From: Pseudomonas sessilinigenes
GTDB lineage: Bacteria; Pseudomonadota; Gammaproteobacteria; Pseudomonadales; Pseudomonadaceae
Assembly (NCBI RefSeq): GCF_003850565.1
Contig: NZ_CP027706.1
Coordinates: forward strand, 5,952,001-6,016,000
Reading direction: 5' to 3'
Length of the DNA stretch: 64,000 nt
Shown here: piece by piece, positions 1 to 7,841 of the stretch
Layout of the letters: each line of letters starts with the position of its first letter
How positions within the stretch are numbered: the first letter of the stretch is position 1
Notes under the pieces: model-generated
Seen by the model: only the letters and a program-made list of their open reading frames with translations
The model's database searches: none
Told to the model about the DNA's origin: nothing
Translations under genes and position numbers: made by a program

Positions 1-867
1 CGCGGCCTTTTCAGCAGCCAGATCCAGGTCCTGGCAGTCGGCGAACACCAGGTTCGGGCTCTTGCCGCCGCACTCCAGCCAGACCTGCTTGAGGTTCGAT
101 TGTGCCGAGTACTGCATGAAGTACTTGCCCACGGTGGTCGAACCGGTAAACACCAGGCAGTCCACATCGGGATGCAGGCCCAGGGCACGCCCGGCCTCGC
201 TCCCAAGGCCCGGCACCACGTTGAGCACCCCTTCCGGCAAGCCGGCCTCCAGGGCCAGCTCGGCCAGGCGCAGGGCCGAGAACGGCGACTGCTCGGCGGG
301 CTTGAGCACCACCGAGTTGCCCGCGGCCAGGGCCGGTGCCAGCTTCCAGGCAGCCATGTCGAGGGGGAAGTTCCATGGCACCACCGCGCCAATCACACCC
401 AGGGCCTCACGGCGAATGGTGGCGTGGCTGCCGGTGCCGCCGGGAGCGACCTGATCATAGAGTTTGTCGATGCTCTCGGCGTACCAGGCAAAGACATTGG
501 CAGCGCCCGGCACATCGATGTTCCAGGCGTCCATCACCGGCTTGCCCATATTCAGCGAGTCCAGCAAGGCCAACTCTTCACGATGGGCGAGCATCGACTC
601 GGCCAGGCGCAGCAGTACCTGCTTGCGTTGCCCCGGCGCCATGCGTGCCCAGGGGCCATGCTCGAACGCCCGGCGCGCCGCGGTCACCGCCAGGTCTACC
701 TCACTGGCGCCGCAGGCGCTGACCCGGGCCAGTACCTGGCCGGTGGCGGGGTTGATCGCATCGAAGGTGGCACCGGATGCCGCCGGCAAACGCCGACCGC
801 CGATCAGCGCCTGGTCAATGAATGTCTGTTGGGCAGCCCGTTGCTGCCAGTAACGAAGATCGAACAC
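1..867 (-). CDS. NAD(P)-dependent aldehyde dehydrogenase (PuuC/KauB-like), C-terminus outside window
   Basis: Partial gene: 289 codons of an expected ~490-500 are present, and the end lies beyond base 1. It should oxidise an aldehyde to its acid. Visible family motifs are GVIGAVVPWNFP, KPAEQSPFSAL, FTGST near the NAD site, and LECGGKSPN, which carries the catalytic base Glu. The catalytic Cys would lie beyond the edge. The frame has no ATG upstream of the conserved part; the chosen start is a GTG at 867, followed by FDLRYWQQRA, with AGGG upstream. The nearest relatives I recall are gamma-glutamyl-aminobutyraldehyde dehydrogenases, but the substrate is not readable. A 30-bp element at 941-970 is shared with the monooxygenase upstream region near 4.97 kb, so it probably belongs to the same catabolic set. 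Confidence 0.85.
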   Translation of the reverse strand, partial: MFDLRYWQQRAAQQTFIDQALIGGRRLPAASGATFDAINPATGQVLARVSACGASEVDLAVTAARRAFEHGPWARMAPGQRKQVLLRLAESMLAHREELALLDSLNMGKPVMDAWNIDVPGAANVFAWYAESIDKLYDQVAPGGTGSHATIRREALGVIGAVVPWNFPLDMAAWKLAPALAAGNSVVLKPAEQSPFSALRLAELALEAGLPEGVLNVVPGLGSEAGRALGLHPDVDCLVFTGSTTVGKYFMQYSAQSNLKQVWLECGGKSPNLVFADCQDLDLAAEKAA

Positions 868-940
868 GCTGCATGCCCTCGTCGGCCGTTGCCACGGCCT
901 GGTTGTTATTGGAGTTCAAGGCGATGGTGCGTCACTGGGG

Positions 941-970
941 AGCGGAGGAAAAATACTAAAAATATGCTCC
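941..970 (-). promoter_or_regulatory. Shared upstream element, copy A (aldehyde dehydrogenase)
   Basis: Read on the minus strand, this 30-bp stretch contains the core TTTAGTATTTTTCC followed by TCCGCT, and starts GGAGCATA. It matches the copy at 4957-4986 at 25 of 30 positions, with no gaps, in the same orientation relative to the downstream gene. It lies 73 bp upstream of the dehydrogenase start. It is either a promoter plus operator or a single regulator site. Function is inferred from the duplication only. Confidence 0.5.
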
Positions 971-1098
971 AGTCCCATGAAAAAACTCTGTAGCCCGATG
1001 AGCCTCGACACCCCGTCGCAGAGCCCTCGCGGACGACCGTCAGGGTTTGAAGCAGCAGGCTGCGCGGGGCTGTGCCGGGGTCGGTAGACGAGGTCGAC

Positions 1099-2262
1099 TC
1101 AGGCCGGTTGCGCCAGCCAGTCCGCCAGGCGCAGCAATAGCGCATCGCAGGCCGCGAGCTGCTCCAGGCTGATGAACTCATCCGGCTTGTGCCCCTGGTC
1201 CATGCTGCCCGGCCCGCAGACCACCGTGGGGATGCCGGCCTCATGGAACAGTCCGCCCTCGGTGCCGAAAGCCACGGTGCCGAATTCCCGGGAGCCACTG
1301 AGCAGCGCCAGCAGTTCGGCGGCCTCGCTGTCGGGCGCGGTGGCCAGCCCCGGATAGGCACTCAAGGGCTGCAGGTCGATGGCGGTATCGGCTTGCACCG
1401 CGCGCATCCCGGGCAGCAACTGCTGCTGGGCATAGTCTTGCAGCTCATCCACCACCTGCTGGGGGTCGAAGCCCGGCAGGGTGCGCACCTCGAAATCGAA
1501 CTGGCAATCCTGCGGCACGATGTTCAGTGCCCGGCCGCCACGGATGATGCCGGTCTGCAGTGTGGTGAAGGGCGGATCGAACCGTCGGTCATGGTGCTGC
1601 GGCTGCGCCAAGCGGGTGCCGATCTCCCCGAGCTTGCCGATCAACCGCGCCGCGTACTCGATGGCATTGACCCCCTGGGGCGCATAGGCCGAATGGCAGG
1701 CGGCGCCCCGCACCTGGCAGCGCATGGCCAGCTTGCCCTTGTGCCCCAGCACCGGCCGCAGCTCGGTGGGCTCTCCGATCAGGCACAGCAACGGCCGGTG
1801 CGCTCGGGCCTGCAAACGGGCGAGCATCGGCCTTACGCCGAGGCAACCCACCTCCTCGTCATAGGAGAACGCCAAATGCACGGGCAACCGCAACGGCCGC
1901 CGGAGCAAGGTCGGCACCGCCGCCAGCACCGCGGCGATGAACCCCTTCATGTCTGCCGTGCCACGCCCGTACAGGCGCCCCTCGCGCTCGCTCAGCACGA
2001 AGGGCTCCACCGTCCAGGCCTGGCCATCCACCGGAACCACGTCGGTGTGGCCGGAGAGCACAATGCCGCCACGGTCGTCGGGACCGATGCTGGCGAACAG
2101 GTTGGCCTTGGTGCGCTCGGGGTTGTAGATCAGCTCGCTGTCGACCCCGAGGCCCGCCAGGTAATCGCGGATAAAGGCGATCAGCTCCAGGTTGGAATCA
2201 CGACTGACCGTGGCGAACCCCACCAGCCGTGCCAGCAGTTCGCGGCTCGACGGATCATTCAT
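1099..2262 (-). CDS. argE: M20 family acetylornithine deacetylase-like hydrolase
   Basis: 387 aa, full length for the ArgE/DapE group of zinc amidohydrolases, which remove acyl groups from N-acylated amino acids in the cytosol. Metal-site motifs are in order: SGHTDVVPVDG, GRGTADMKGF and SYDEEVGCLG. The dimerisation domain follows around residues 175-285. The start is the ATG of MNDPSSREL, which overlaps the preceding gene by 8 nt; an in-frame ATG five codons earlier is less likely. Because it sits among a monooxygenase, a Rid protein, DUF1028 and an aldehyde dehydrogenase, it is probably a catabolic deacylase rather than the arginine-pathway enzyme. The symbol denotes family resemblance only. 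Confidence 0.8.
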   Translation of the reverse strand: MNDPSSRELLARLVGFATVSRDSNLELIAFIRDYLAGLGVDSELIYNPERTKANLFASIGPDDRGGIVLSGHTDVVPVDGQAWTVEPFVLSEREGRLYGRGTADMKGFIAAVLAAVPTLLRRPLRLPVHLAFSYDEEVGCLGVRPMLARLQARAHRPLLCLIGEPTELRPVLGHKGKLAMRCQVRGAACHSAYAPQGVNAIEYAARLIGKLGEIGTRLAQPQHHDRRFDPPFTTLQTGIIRGGRALNIVPQDCQFDFEVRTLPGFDPQQVVDELQDYAQQQLLPGMRAVQADTAIDLQPLSAYPGLATAPDSEAAELLALLSGSREFGTVAFGTEGGLFHEAGIPTVVCGPGSMDQGHKPDEFISLEQLAACDALLLRLADWLAQPA

Positions 2263-2932
2263 TGCCCGGCACTCCATAGCTGGGGGCCGCCGTGGGGTCC
2301 AGGGCCCGAGTCAGGTAGTCCTGCATCTGCGGGCGATAGGCTTGCCACAGGTCATTGAGCTGGCCGATGGGGTCTTCCTCGGCCCAGTCCACCCGCAGGT
2401 CGACCACGGGCCAGGTCAGGTCGTCCACCACCATCAGCGCCGCCGAATGCACCGGCCCGGCCTCGCCGCCGGCGCGCATCGCGGCGTGCATGGCCGCCAG
2501 CAAGCGCTCGGCGAGCATCCCCGGGGTGCCCTCGAAAGCCCGGACCATGGCGTCGATGACCTCGGTCCCGGCCAGCAGGTTGCCGGCCGCCACGCACTGC
2601 TCCCCCGCCAGGGCGTTATGGGTGCCCAGGGCCTGCTGGCCGCTGAACAGTGCGGTGCGCCCCTGGTCGTCGATCACCGTGACCTGGCGGTACTGGCTCC
2701 AGCCATTGCGCCCCAGGGCCTGTTGCAACGCCTGCTGCGGTTCCAGCTTGTGGCTCTCCAGCAGATCGAGGATCTGCGGCCCGAGGGCCGGCAGGGTGAC
2801 ATTCTGGGTGGCCACCGCCCCGACCCCGGCCCGCACCCAGGGACAGCGCGCGCCCACGGCGATGCTCGAGGAACTGATGGCAATGCCCAGCTGGCCGGTT
2901 TCGGCGCAGCGCCCAACGATGGAAAAAGTCAT
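2255..2932 (-). CDS. DUF1028 family protein (Ntn-hydrolase-like)
   Basis: 225 aa. The N-terminus MTFSIVGRCAETGQLGIAIS and the following alternation of strands match DUF1028 proteins, which have an Ntn-hydrolase-like fold and frequently neighbour Rid proteins and M20 amidohydrolases. No experimentally defined reaction is known to me. The start at 2932 agrees with the conserved family N-terminus and has GGAG upstream; an upstream in-frame ATG (MGQGVA) is rejected. The 3' end overlaps the ArgE-like gene by 8 nt, which implies translational coupling. It lies downstream of a Rid protein and a large intergenic palindrome. Likely role: hydrolysis of an amide or lactam in the same catabolic route (inference). 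Confidence 0.75.
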   Translation of the reverse strand: MTFSIVGRCAETGQLGIAISSSSIAVGARCPWVRAGVGAVATQNVTLPALGPQILDLLESHKLEPQQALQQALGRNGWSQYRQVTVIDDQGRTALFSGQQALGTHNALAGEQCVAAGNLLAGTEVIDAMVRAFEGTPGMLAERLLAAMHAAMRAGGEAGPVHSAALMVVDDLTWPVVDLRVDWAEEDPIGQLNDLWQAYRPQMQDYLTRALDPTAAPSYGVPGNE

Positions 2933-2963
2933 GGCAACTCCTTGGCCCATAAGGACCTCTGGG

Positions 2964-3103
2964 GGGCACCCCTAAAAACTACCTGCGTTGCCATCGCTGC
3001 GTTAAAAACCGGCTCAAAATGCTCATTTACCCCTTGTAAACTGCGCTTTTTCGCCGGTTTTTGCCTTGCGCTGGCGGCCTCGCCTAGGTTTTCGGAGGTG
3101 CCC
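2964..3103. repeat. 140-bp imperfect palindromic intergenic element
   Basis: From GGGCACC at 2964 to GGTGCCC at 3103, the sequence reads nearly the same on both strands. CCTAAAAAC on the left faces a GTTTTCGG-type sequence on the right. The inner AAAAACCGG and CCGGTTTTT arms and the central CATTTAC / GTAAACT also pair. No coding frame is convincing. I remember similar elements scattered between Pseudomonas genes, so this is probably a mobile or REP-like repeat rather than a unique regulatory site. It separates the Rid gene from the DUF1028 gene and could fold in the polycistronic RNA. Confidence 0.6.
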
Positions 3104-3146
3104 TGGGGCGGGCCGAGCGGCGCCGCCGAACTCCACAGCGCGGCAC

Positions 3147-3557
3147 TCACTCGGGAATCACCGCGATCACGTCGATCTCCATCAGCCACTGGGGCTGGCC
3201 CAGGGCCGCGACCACCAGGCCGGTGGAGATCGGGAACACGCCCTTGAGCCACTTGCCCACCTCCTGGTAGACCGGCTCGCGATAGCGCGGATCGGTGAGG
3301 TAGGTGGTGGTCTTGACGATATGGGCCAGCTCGCTGCCGGCCTCCTCCAGCAACTGCTTGACGTTTTTCATCGCCTGCTCGGCCTGGGCCCGTGGATCGC
3401 CGAGCCCCACCAGGTTGCCGGCGAAATCGGTGCCCACCTGGCCCCGGACATACACCGTGTTGCCGGCGCGCACGGCCTGGCAGAGGTCGTTGTCCAGGGT
3501 CTGGTTGGGATAGGTGTCCTTGGTGTTGAACATGCGGATACGGGTATGGACTGGCAT
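3147..3557 (-). CDS. Rid-family (YjgF/UK114) protein, non-RidA subfamily
   Basis: 136 aa. Rid proteins are small trimeric proteins; RidA itself hydrolyses reactive enamines and imines. The sequence shows YVRGQVGTDFAGN and the C-terminal MEIDVIAVIPE typical of the fold. At the place where RidA carries its active-site Arg (usually a PxRAC context), this protein reads PISTGLVV. It therefore belongs to an Arg-lacking subfamily and may not be a classical enamine deaminase. The ATG is in a TGATG overlap with the stop of the monooxygenase gene, so the two are translationally coupled. A partner role in handling an imine produced by the monooxygenase is inferred. Confidence 0.8.
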   Translation of the reverse strand: MPVHTRIRMFNTKDTYPNQTLDNDLCQAVRAGNTVYVRGQVGTDFAGNLVGLGDPRAQAEQAMKNVKQLLEEAGSELAHIVKTTTYLTDPRYREPVYQEVGKWLKGVFPISTGLVVAALGQPQWLMEIDVIAVIPE

Positions 3558-4855
3558 CAACGGGCTCCCACGGAACTGAAGGTATGGACGCTGGACCCGG
3601 CCGGCTCGCTGCCGTAGGCCTGGTACTTGCGCTGGGTGGCGATGTGATCGGCGATGTGCTTGGCGTCGTGCCAGACACCCCAGATGAACGACGAGCCGCG
3701 CCGCGACAGCCATGGCAGGCCGAGGAAGTAGATCCCCGGCTCGCGGGACACGCCGCGCTGGTGCAAGGGCTTGCCCTGCTCGCTGAAGGTGTCGACCTGC
3801 AACCAGGAAAAATCCACGGCGTAGCCGGTGGCCCAGATGATCGAGGTGATACCGGCGGCCTGCAGGTCCAGCTCGAGGATCGGTCGCGTCACGCACTCTG
3901 GGTCCGGCAGACGTCGCCGGGCCTCGGGTTCGACCGGCAGGTCGAGACCGTTGCGGGCGATGTAGGCGTCGGCGGCATCCAGCAGGGCCAGGTAGTTCTC
4001 GTCGCCACGGGCCAGGTTGTCCACCAGGTCGGACTGGAAGCTCACCCGGTCGCCTTCGAAGGCCTTGGTCAGCCCCACCAGGGTGATGCCTTGGTGGGCC
4101 AGGGCACGGAAGTCGATGGTCTGGCCGCCACGGGCGCCACTGACAGCAATAGTCACGTGCTCGCGACCGGGCTTGGCGATCTCGGCGTCCCACTCCCCCA
4201 GGACCCCGAGCCACCAGCAGAAATCACGACCACGGTAGGCACGCGGCGGCCGGTCGTGGGCGCCCACCGACAGGTACACCGGGCGGCCGGCACGTTGCAG
4301 CTCATCGGCGATCTGCACCCCGGACGATCCGGCGCCTACCACCAGCACCGCGCCTTCCGGCAGTTGCCGGGGATTGCGGTAGTCGGCGGAGTGGATCTGC
4401 AGGAGCCCAGTGTCGGCAGGAGCGATGGGCGGGATCACCGGACGCTGGAACGGCCCGGTGGCCGCCACTACGCGATTGGCCTGGATCGATCCCATGGACG
4501 TCTCGACCGTGAAGCCGGGGCGACCGATGTTGCGTTGTACCTGGCGTACTTCGACACCGGTACGGATCGGCGCGTTGACCTGGCGGGCATAGGCTTCGAA
4601 ATAGTCCGCCACCTGGTCCTTGGCGGCGAAGGCGTCGGGGTGCAGGTCGAATTCCAGCCCCGGGAAACGGTCGTGCCAGGCCGGGCCGTTGGCCACCAGG
4701 GAGTCCCAGCGGCCACTGCGCCAGGCCTCGGCGATGCGCTTGCGCTCCAGCACCAGGTGCGGCACGCCCAGCTTGCCCAGGTGTTCGCTCATGGCGACTC
4801 CGGCCTGGCCTGCGCCTACCACCAGGGTATCCACGTGTATTTGTTCAACGCTCAT
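3557..4855 (-). CDS. Flavin-containing monooxygenase (FMO/Baeyer-Villiger type)
   Basis: 432 aa. The N-terminal FAD Rossmann motif VVGAGQAG is at residues 13-19, and a second dinucleotide motif, VVGAGSSGVQIA, lies near residue 170. IIWATGY near the C-terminus is the ATG-like motif of class B monooxygenases. Such enzymes use NADPH and O2 to insert oxygen into an N-, S- or keto-containing substrate. It is the first gene of a minus-strand unit with the Rid protein (1-nt overlap). A 30-bp element shared with the aldehyde dehydrogenase gene lies about 100 bp upstream. The substrate is not deducible; the neighbours suggest a nitrogen-containing compound that yields an imine, an amide and an aldehyde. 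Confidence 0.8.
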   Translation of the reverse strand: MSVEQIHVDTLVVGAGQAGVAMSEHLGKLGVPHLVLERKRIAEAWRSGRWDSLVANGPAWHDRFPGLEFDLHPDAFAAKDQVADYFEAYARQVNAPIRTGVEVRQVQRNIGRPGFTVETSMGSIQANRVVAATGPFQRPVIPPIAPADTGLLQIHSADYRNPRQLPEGAVLVVGAGSSGVQIADELQRAGRPVYLSVGAHDRPPRAYRGRDFCWWLGVLGEWDAEIAKPGREHVTIAVSGARGGQTIDFRALAHQGITLVGLTKAFEGDRVSFQSDLVDNLARGDENYLALLDAADAYIARNGLDLPVEPEARRRLPDPECVTRPILELDLQAAGITSIIWATGYAVDFSWLQVDTFSEQGKPLHQRGVSREPGIYFLGLPWLSRRGSSFIWGVWHDAKHIADHIATQRKYQAYGSEPAGSSVHTFSSVGAR

Positions 4856-4956
4856 GTCTGTGTCCTTCTGCGAGACGGTGGACGCCAGCGCAAGGCTGGA
4901 CGCTCTGTTCAGAACCCGGGTGTAAGTCGGATGCGGCAGATGGTGCGGCAGACATC

Positions 4957-4986
4957 AGCGAAGGAAAATTACTAAATATGTGCTCG
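4957..4986 (-). promoter_or_regulatory. Shared upstream element, copy B (monooxygenase)
   Basis: Minus-strand core TTTAGTAATTTTCC followed by TTCGCT, preceded by CGAGCACA. It matches copy A (941-970) at 25 of 30 positions without gaps and lies 101 bp upstream of the monooxygenase start. Two copies in front of two separate same-strand units of one gene set suggest co-regulation by a factor encoded outside the window. Confidence 0.5.
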
Positions 4987-5028
4987 CTGGAGAGCAAAAA
5001 ACGAGGCAGCTTGCGCGGGATCGCCCGG

Positions 5029-5140
5029 CGGCCGCTGCGCGCCCGTACGCAGCCGGCGCCAGCGCCTACAGGGCCTGCCTCGATGATCGGGTCCATGCCT
5101 GTGGTCGCTGCCGCGACAAGGCCCGCTGGGCCTTCGGACA
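5029..5140. repeat. REP-like mosaic between divergent genes
   Basis: Degenerate copy of a GC-rich module seen at four other intergenic places here. It contains GGCCGCTGCGCGCCCGTACG followed by CAGCC, and further on GTCGCTGCCGCGACAAGG. It occupies much of the 402-bp gap between the monooxygenase and the decarboxylase gene; besides it I see only copy B of the shared element. No gene is supported here. Confidence 0.45.
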
Positions 5141-5257
5141 CCGCCCTGCCCGATGCAATCGGGGCCGTCCGGCGAAAATCCATTTCCGTGCTTTCGATCT
5201 GTGGACACTGAAGGCACAATGCGTACCTTTTTGGCTGGCCCTGCCGGAGATCGCCCA

Positions 5258-6355
5258 ATGATCAAGACGCCTTATTACCTCATCGACAAACAGAAGCTGC
5301 TGGTCAACATGCAGAAGATCGCCTATGTGCGCGAGCAATCCGGCGCCAAGGCCCTGCTGGCCCTCAAGTGCTTCGCCACCTGGTCGGTGTTCGACCTGAT
5401 GCAGCAGTACATGGACGGCACCACCTCCTCGTCGCTGTACGAGCTCAAGCTGGGCCGGCAGAAGTTCGACGGCGAGACCCATGCCTACAGCGTGGCCTGG
5501 GCCGACGATGAGATCGAGGAAATGCTCGATAACTGCGACAAGATCATCTTCAACTCCATCGGCCAGTTGCAGCGCTTCGCCGAACAGTCCGCCGGCAAGG
5601 TCCGCGGCCTGCGGGTCAACCCCCAGGTAAGCAGCTCCGACTACCTGCTGGCCGACCCGGCTCGTCCGTTCAGCCGCCTGGGCGAATGGGACCCGGCGAA
5701 GATCGAGCAAGTGATCGAGCAGATCAGCGGCTTCATGTTCCACAACAATTGCGAGAACGGCGACTTCGGCCTGTTCGACCAGATGCTGAACCACATCGAG
5801 GAGCGCTTCGGCCACCTGCTGCACAAGGTCGAATGGGTCAGCCTCGGCGGCGGCATCCACTTCACCGGCGAAGACTATGCCCTGGATGCGTTCTGCGCCC
5901 GGCTCAAGGCCTTCTCCGAAAAATACGGCGTGCAGGTGTACCTGGAGCCCGGCGAAGCGGCGATCACCCAGAGCGCCTCGCTGGAAGTGACCGTGCTCGA
6001 CACCCTGTACAACGGCAAGCAACTGGCGGTGGTGGACAGCTCCATCGAAGCGCACATGCTCGACCTGCTGATCTACCGCCTCAACGCCAAGATGGCCCCC
6101 AACGACGGCGAGCACACCTACATGGTCTGCGGCAAGTCGTGCCTGGCCGGCGACATCTTCGGCGAGTACCAATTCGAGCGTCCGCTGGCCATCGGCGATC
6201 GACTGTCGTTCGTTGACGCGGCGGGTTACACCATGGTCAAGAAAAACTGGTTCAACGGTCTGAAAATGCCGTCCATCGTCGTGAAACAACTCGACGGTAG
6301 TGTCGAAGTGGTTCGCGAGTTTGGTTTCGAAGACTATCTGTCCAGCCTTTCCTGA
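5258..6355 (+). CDS. nspC: Carboxynorspermidine/carboxyspermidine decarboxylase
   Basis: 365 aa PLP enzyme of the alanine racemase fold (fold III). It decarboxylates carboxynorspermidine or carboxyspermidine to the polyamine. Family hallmarks are the start MIKTPYYLIDKQKL, the PLP-lysine context ALLALKCFATWSVF, FHNNCEN, SLGGGIHFTGEDY, YLEPGEAA and VCGKSCLAGD with its catalytic Cys. The ATG at 5258 has GGAG upstream, and residues before it are not family-like. It lies 31 nt before the partner dehydrogenase gene. Together they build spermidine from putrescine and aspartate semialdehyde without S-adenosylmethionine decarboxylase (known pathway). Which polyamine is the product cannot be told from sequence. 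Confidence 0.93.
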   Translation: MIKTPYYLIDKQKLLVNMQKIAYVREQSGAKALLALKCFATWSVFDLMQQYMDGTTSSSLYELKLGRQKFDGETHAYSVAWADDEIEEMLDNCDKIIFNSIGQLQRFAEQSAGKVRGLRVNPQVSSSDYLLADPARPFSRLGEWDPAKIEQVIEQISGFMFHNNCENGDFGLFDQMLNHIEERFGHLLHKVEWVSLGGGIHFTGEDYALDAFCARLKAFSEKYGVQVYLEPGEAAITQSASLEVTVLDTLYNGKQLAVVDSSIEAHMLDLLIYRLNAKMAPNDGEHTYMVCGKSCLAGDIFGEYQFERPLAIGDRLSFVDAAGYTMVKKNWFNGLKMPSIVVKQLDGSVEVVREFGFEDYLSSLS

Positions 6356-6386
6356 ACGGGCAGGTAATTAAGGAGAAGTAAGTAAA

Positions 6387-7631
6387 TTGAAGAAGAATGT
6401 TCTTATCATTGGTGCAGGAGGTGTCGCCAAGGTGGTGGCCCACAAGTGCGCGCAGCACAACGACGAACTCGGTCGTATTGCTATCGCGTCGCGCAACATC
6501 TCCAAATGCCAGGCCATCATCGAAAGCGTAAAGGCCAAGGGCAGCCTCAAGGTGCCCGCCGATATCCAGGCCTTCTCGCTTGACGCTCTGGATGTCGAGG
6601 CGACCAAGGCGCTGATCCGCGAGACCGGCTCGCAGATCGTCATCAACGTCGGTTCCGCCTTCCTCAACATGTCGGTGCTGCGTGCCTGCATCGATACCGG
6701 TGTGGCCTACCTGGACACCGCGATCCACGAAGAGCCGGGCAAGATCTGCGAGACCCCGCCGTGGTACGGCAACTACGAGTGGAAACACCTCGAGGAGTGT
6801 CAGCAGAAGAACGTCACCGCCATCCTCGGCGTGGGCTTCGATCCGGGCGTGGTCAACGCCTACGCTGCCCTGGCCAAGCAACAGCATTTCGACCGCATCG
6901 ACTCGATCGACATTCTCGACGTCAATGCCGGTTCCCATGGCAAGTATTTCGCCACCAATTTCGACCCGGAAATCAATTTCCGCGAATTCACCGGACAGGT
7001 GTGGAGCTGGCAGGACAGCCAGTGGACCAGCAACACCATGTTCGAAGTCAAGCGTACCGACGACCTGCCAGTGGTGGGCTCGCAAAACCTGTACCTGACC
7101 GGCCACGATGAAGTGCACTCGCTGTCCAAGAACCTGCAAGTGCCCAACGTGCGCTTCTGGATGAGCTTCGGCGAACACTACATCAACGTGTTCACCGTGT
7201 TGAAGAACCTGGGCCTGCTCTCCGAGCAGCCGGTCAAGACCGCCGAAGGCCTGGAAGTGGTGCCGCTCAAAGTGGTCAAGGCCGTACTGCCCGACCCGGC
7301 TTCCCTGGCCCCGGGCTACACCGGCAAGACCTGCATCGGCGACCTGGTCAAGGGCACCAAGGACGGCCAGCCGCGCGAGGTGTTCATCTACAACGTGGCC
7401 GACCACGAGGAAGCCTACGCCGAGACCGACAGCCAGGGCATTTCCTACACCGCTGGCGTACCGCCAGTTGCCGCCGCCCTGCTGGTGGCCCGTGGCGAGT
7501 GGGATGTGCAGCGCATGGTCAACGTCGAGGAACTGGCCGCTGAGCCATTCCTCAAGGCGCTGGACGTGATGGGCCTGCCGACCCGCATCAAGGACGAGCA
7601 CGGCGACCGTCCGTGGGACGCCGCCATCTAA
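6387..7631 (+). CDS. Carboxynorspermidine/carboxyspermidine dehydrogenase (saccharopine dehydrogenase family)
   Basis: 414 aa. The N-terminal NAD(P)-binding motif IGAGGVAKVVAHK and the catalytic-domain segments GFDPGVVNAY and NAGSHGKYFATNFDPEINF are characteristic of the CANSDH branch of saccharopine dehydrogenase-like proteins. It reductively condenses aspartate semialdehyde with putrescine or diaminopropane to the carboxy-polyamine, which the upstream decarboxylase converts. The start is a TTG at 6387 with a strong AGGAGAAG site upstream; no ATG or GTG fits the Rossmann start. It forms a two-gene operon with nspC and ends in a hairpin. Confidence 0.92.
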   Translation: MKKNVLIIGAGGVAKVVAHKCAQHNDELGRIAIASRNISKCQAIIESVKAKGSLKVPADIQAFSLDALDVEATKALIRETGSQIVINVGSAFLNMSVLRACIDTGVAYLDTAIHEEPGKICETPPWYGNYEWKHLEECQQKNVTAILGVGFDPGVVNAYAALAKQQHFDRIDSIDILDVNAGSHGKYFATNFDPEINFREFTGQVWSWQDSQWTSNTMFEVKRTDDLPVVGSQNLYLTGHDEVHSLSKNLQVPNVRFWMSFGEHYINVFTVLKNLGLLSEQPVKTAEGLEVVPLKVVKAVLPDPASLAPGYTGKTCIGDLVKGTKDGQPREVFIYNVADHEEAYAETDSQGISYTAGVPPVAAALLVARGEWDVQRMVNVEELAAEPFLKALDVMGLPTRIKDEHGDRPWDAAI

Positions 7632-7644
7632 GGTAGTCCCGAAC

Positions 7645-7674
7645 GCAGGGGGCGCCCACCGCGGCGCCCCCTGC
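7645..7674 (+). terminator. Hairpin after the polyamine operon
   Basis: A perfect 12-bp stem, GCAGGGGGCGCC pairing with GGCGCCCCCTGC, with a 6-nt loop, lies 13 nt after the dehydrogenase stop. No T-run follows, so termination efficiency is uncertain. Confidence 0.6.
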
Positions 7675-7841
7675 CCCGCCGGCGACACATCTTTCGTTTG
7701 TGCGCCGCTTTTGCATTTCCGTGCGACAGTTCCCCTTTCCGGGGCTCCCGCAGCCCTCCTGCGCAGTGTTAGCTTGGCAAGGTTTCTGTCTGGCCTATCA
7801 GACATTCCCTACCCACCTCCTGCAAAGGAATGCCCTGCGTA

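Noticed and set aside
1189..2358. 389-codon plus-strand frame across the ArgE-like gene
   Set aside because: Antisense shadow of a high-GC gene; the minus-strand frame has full family motifs.
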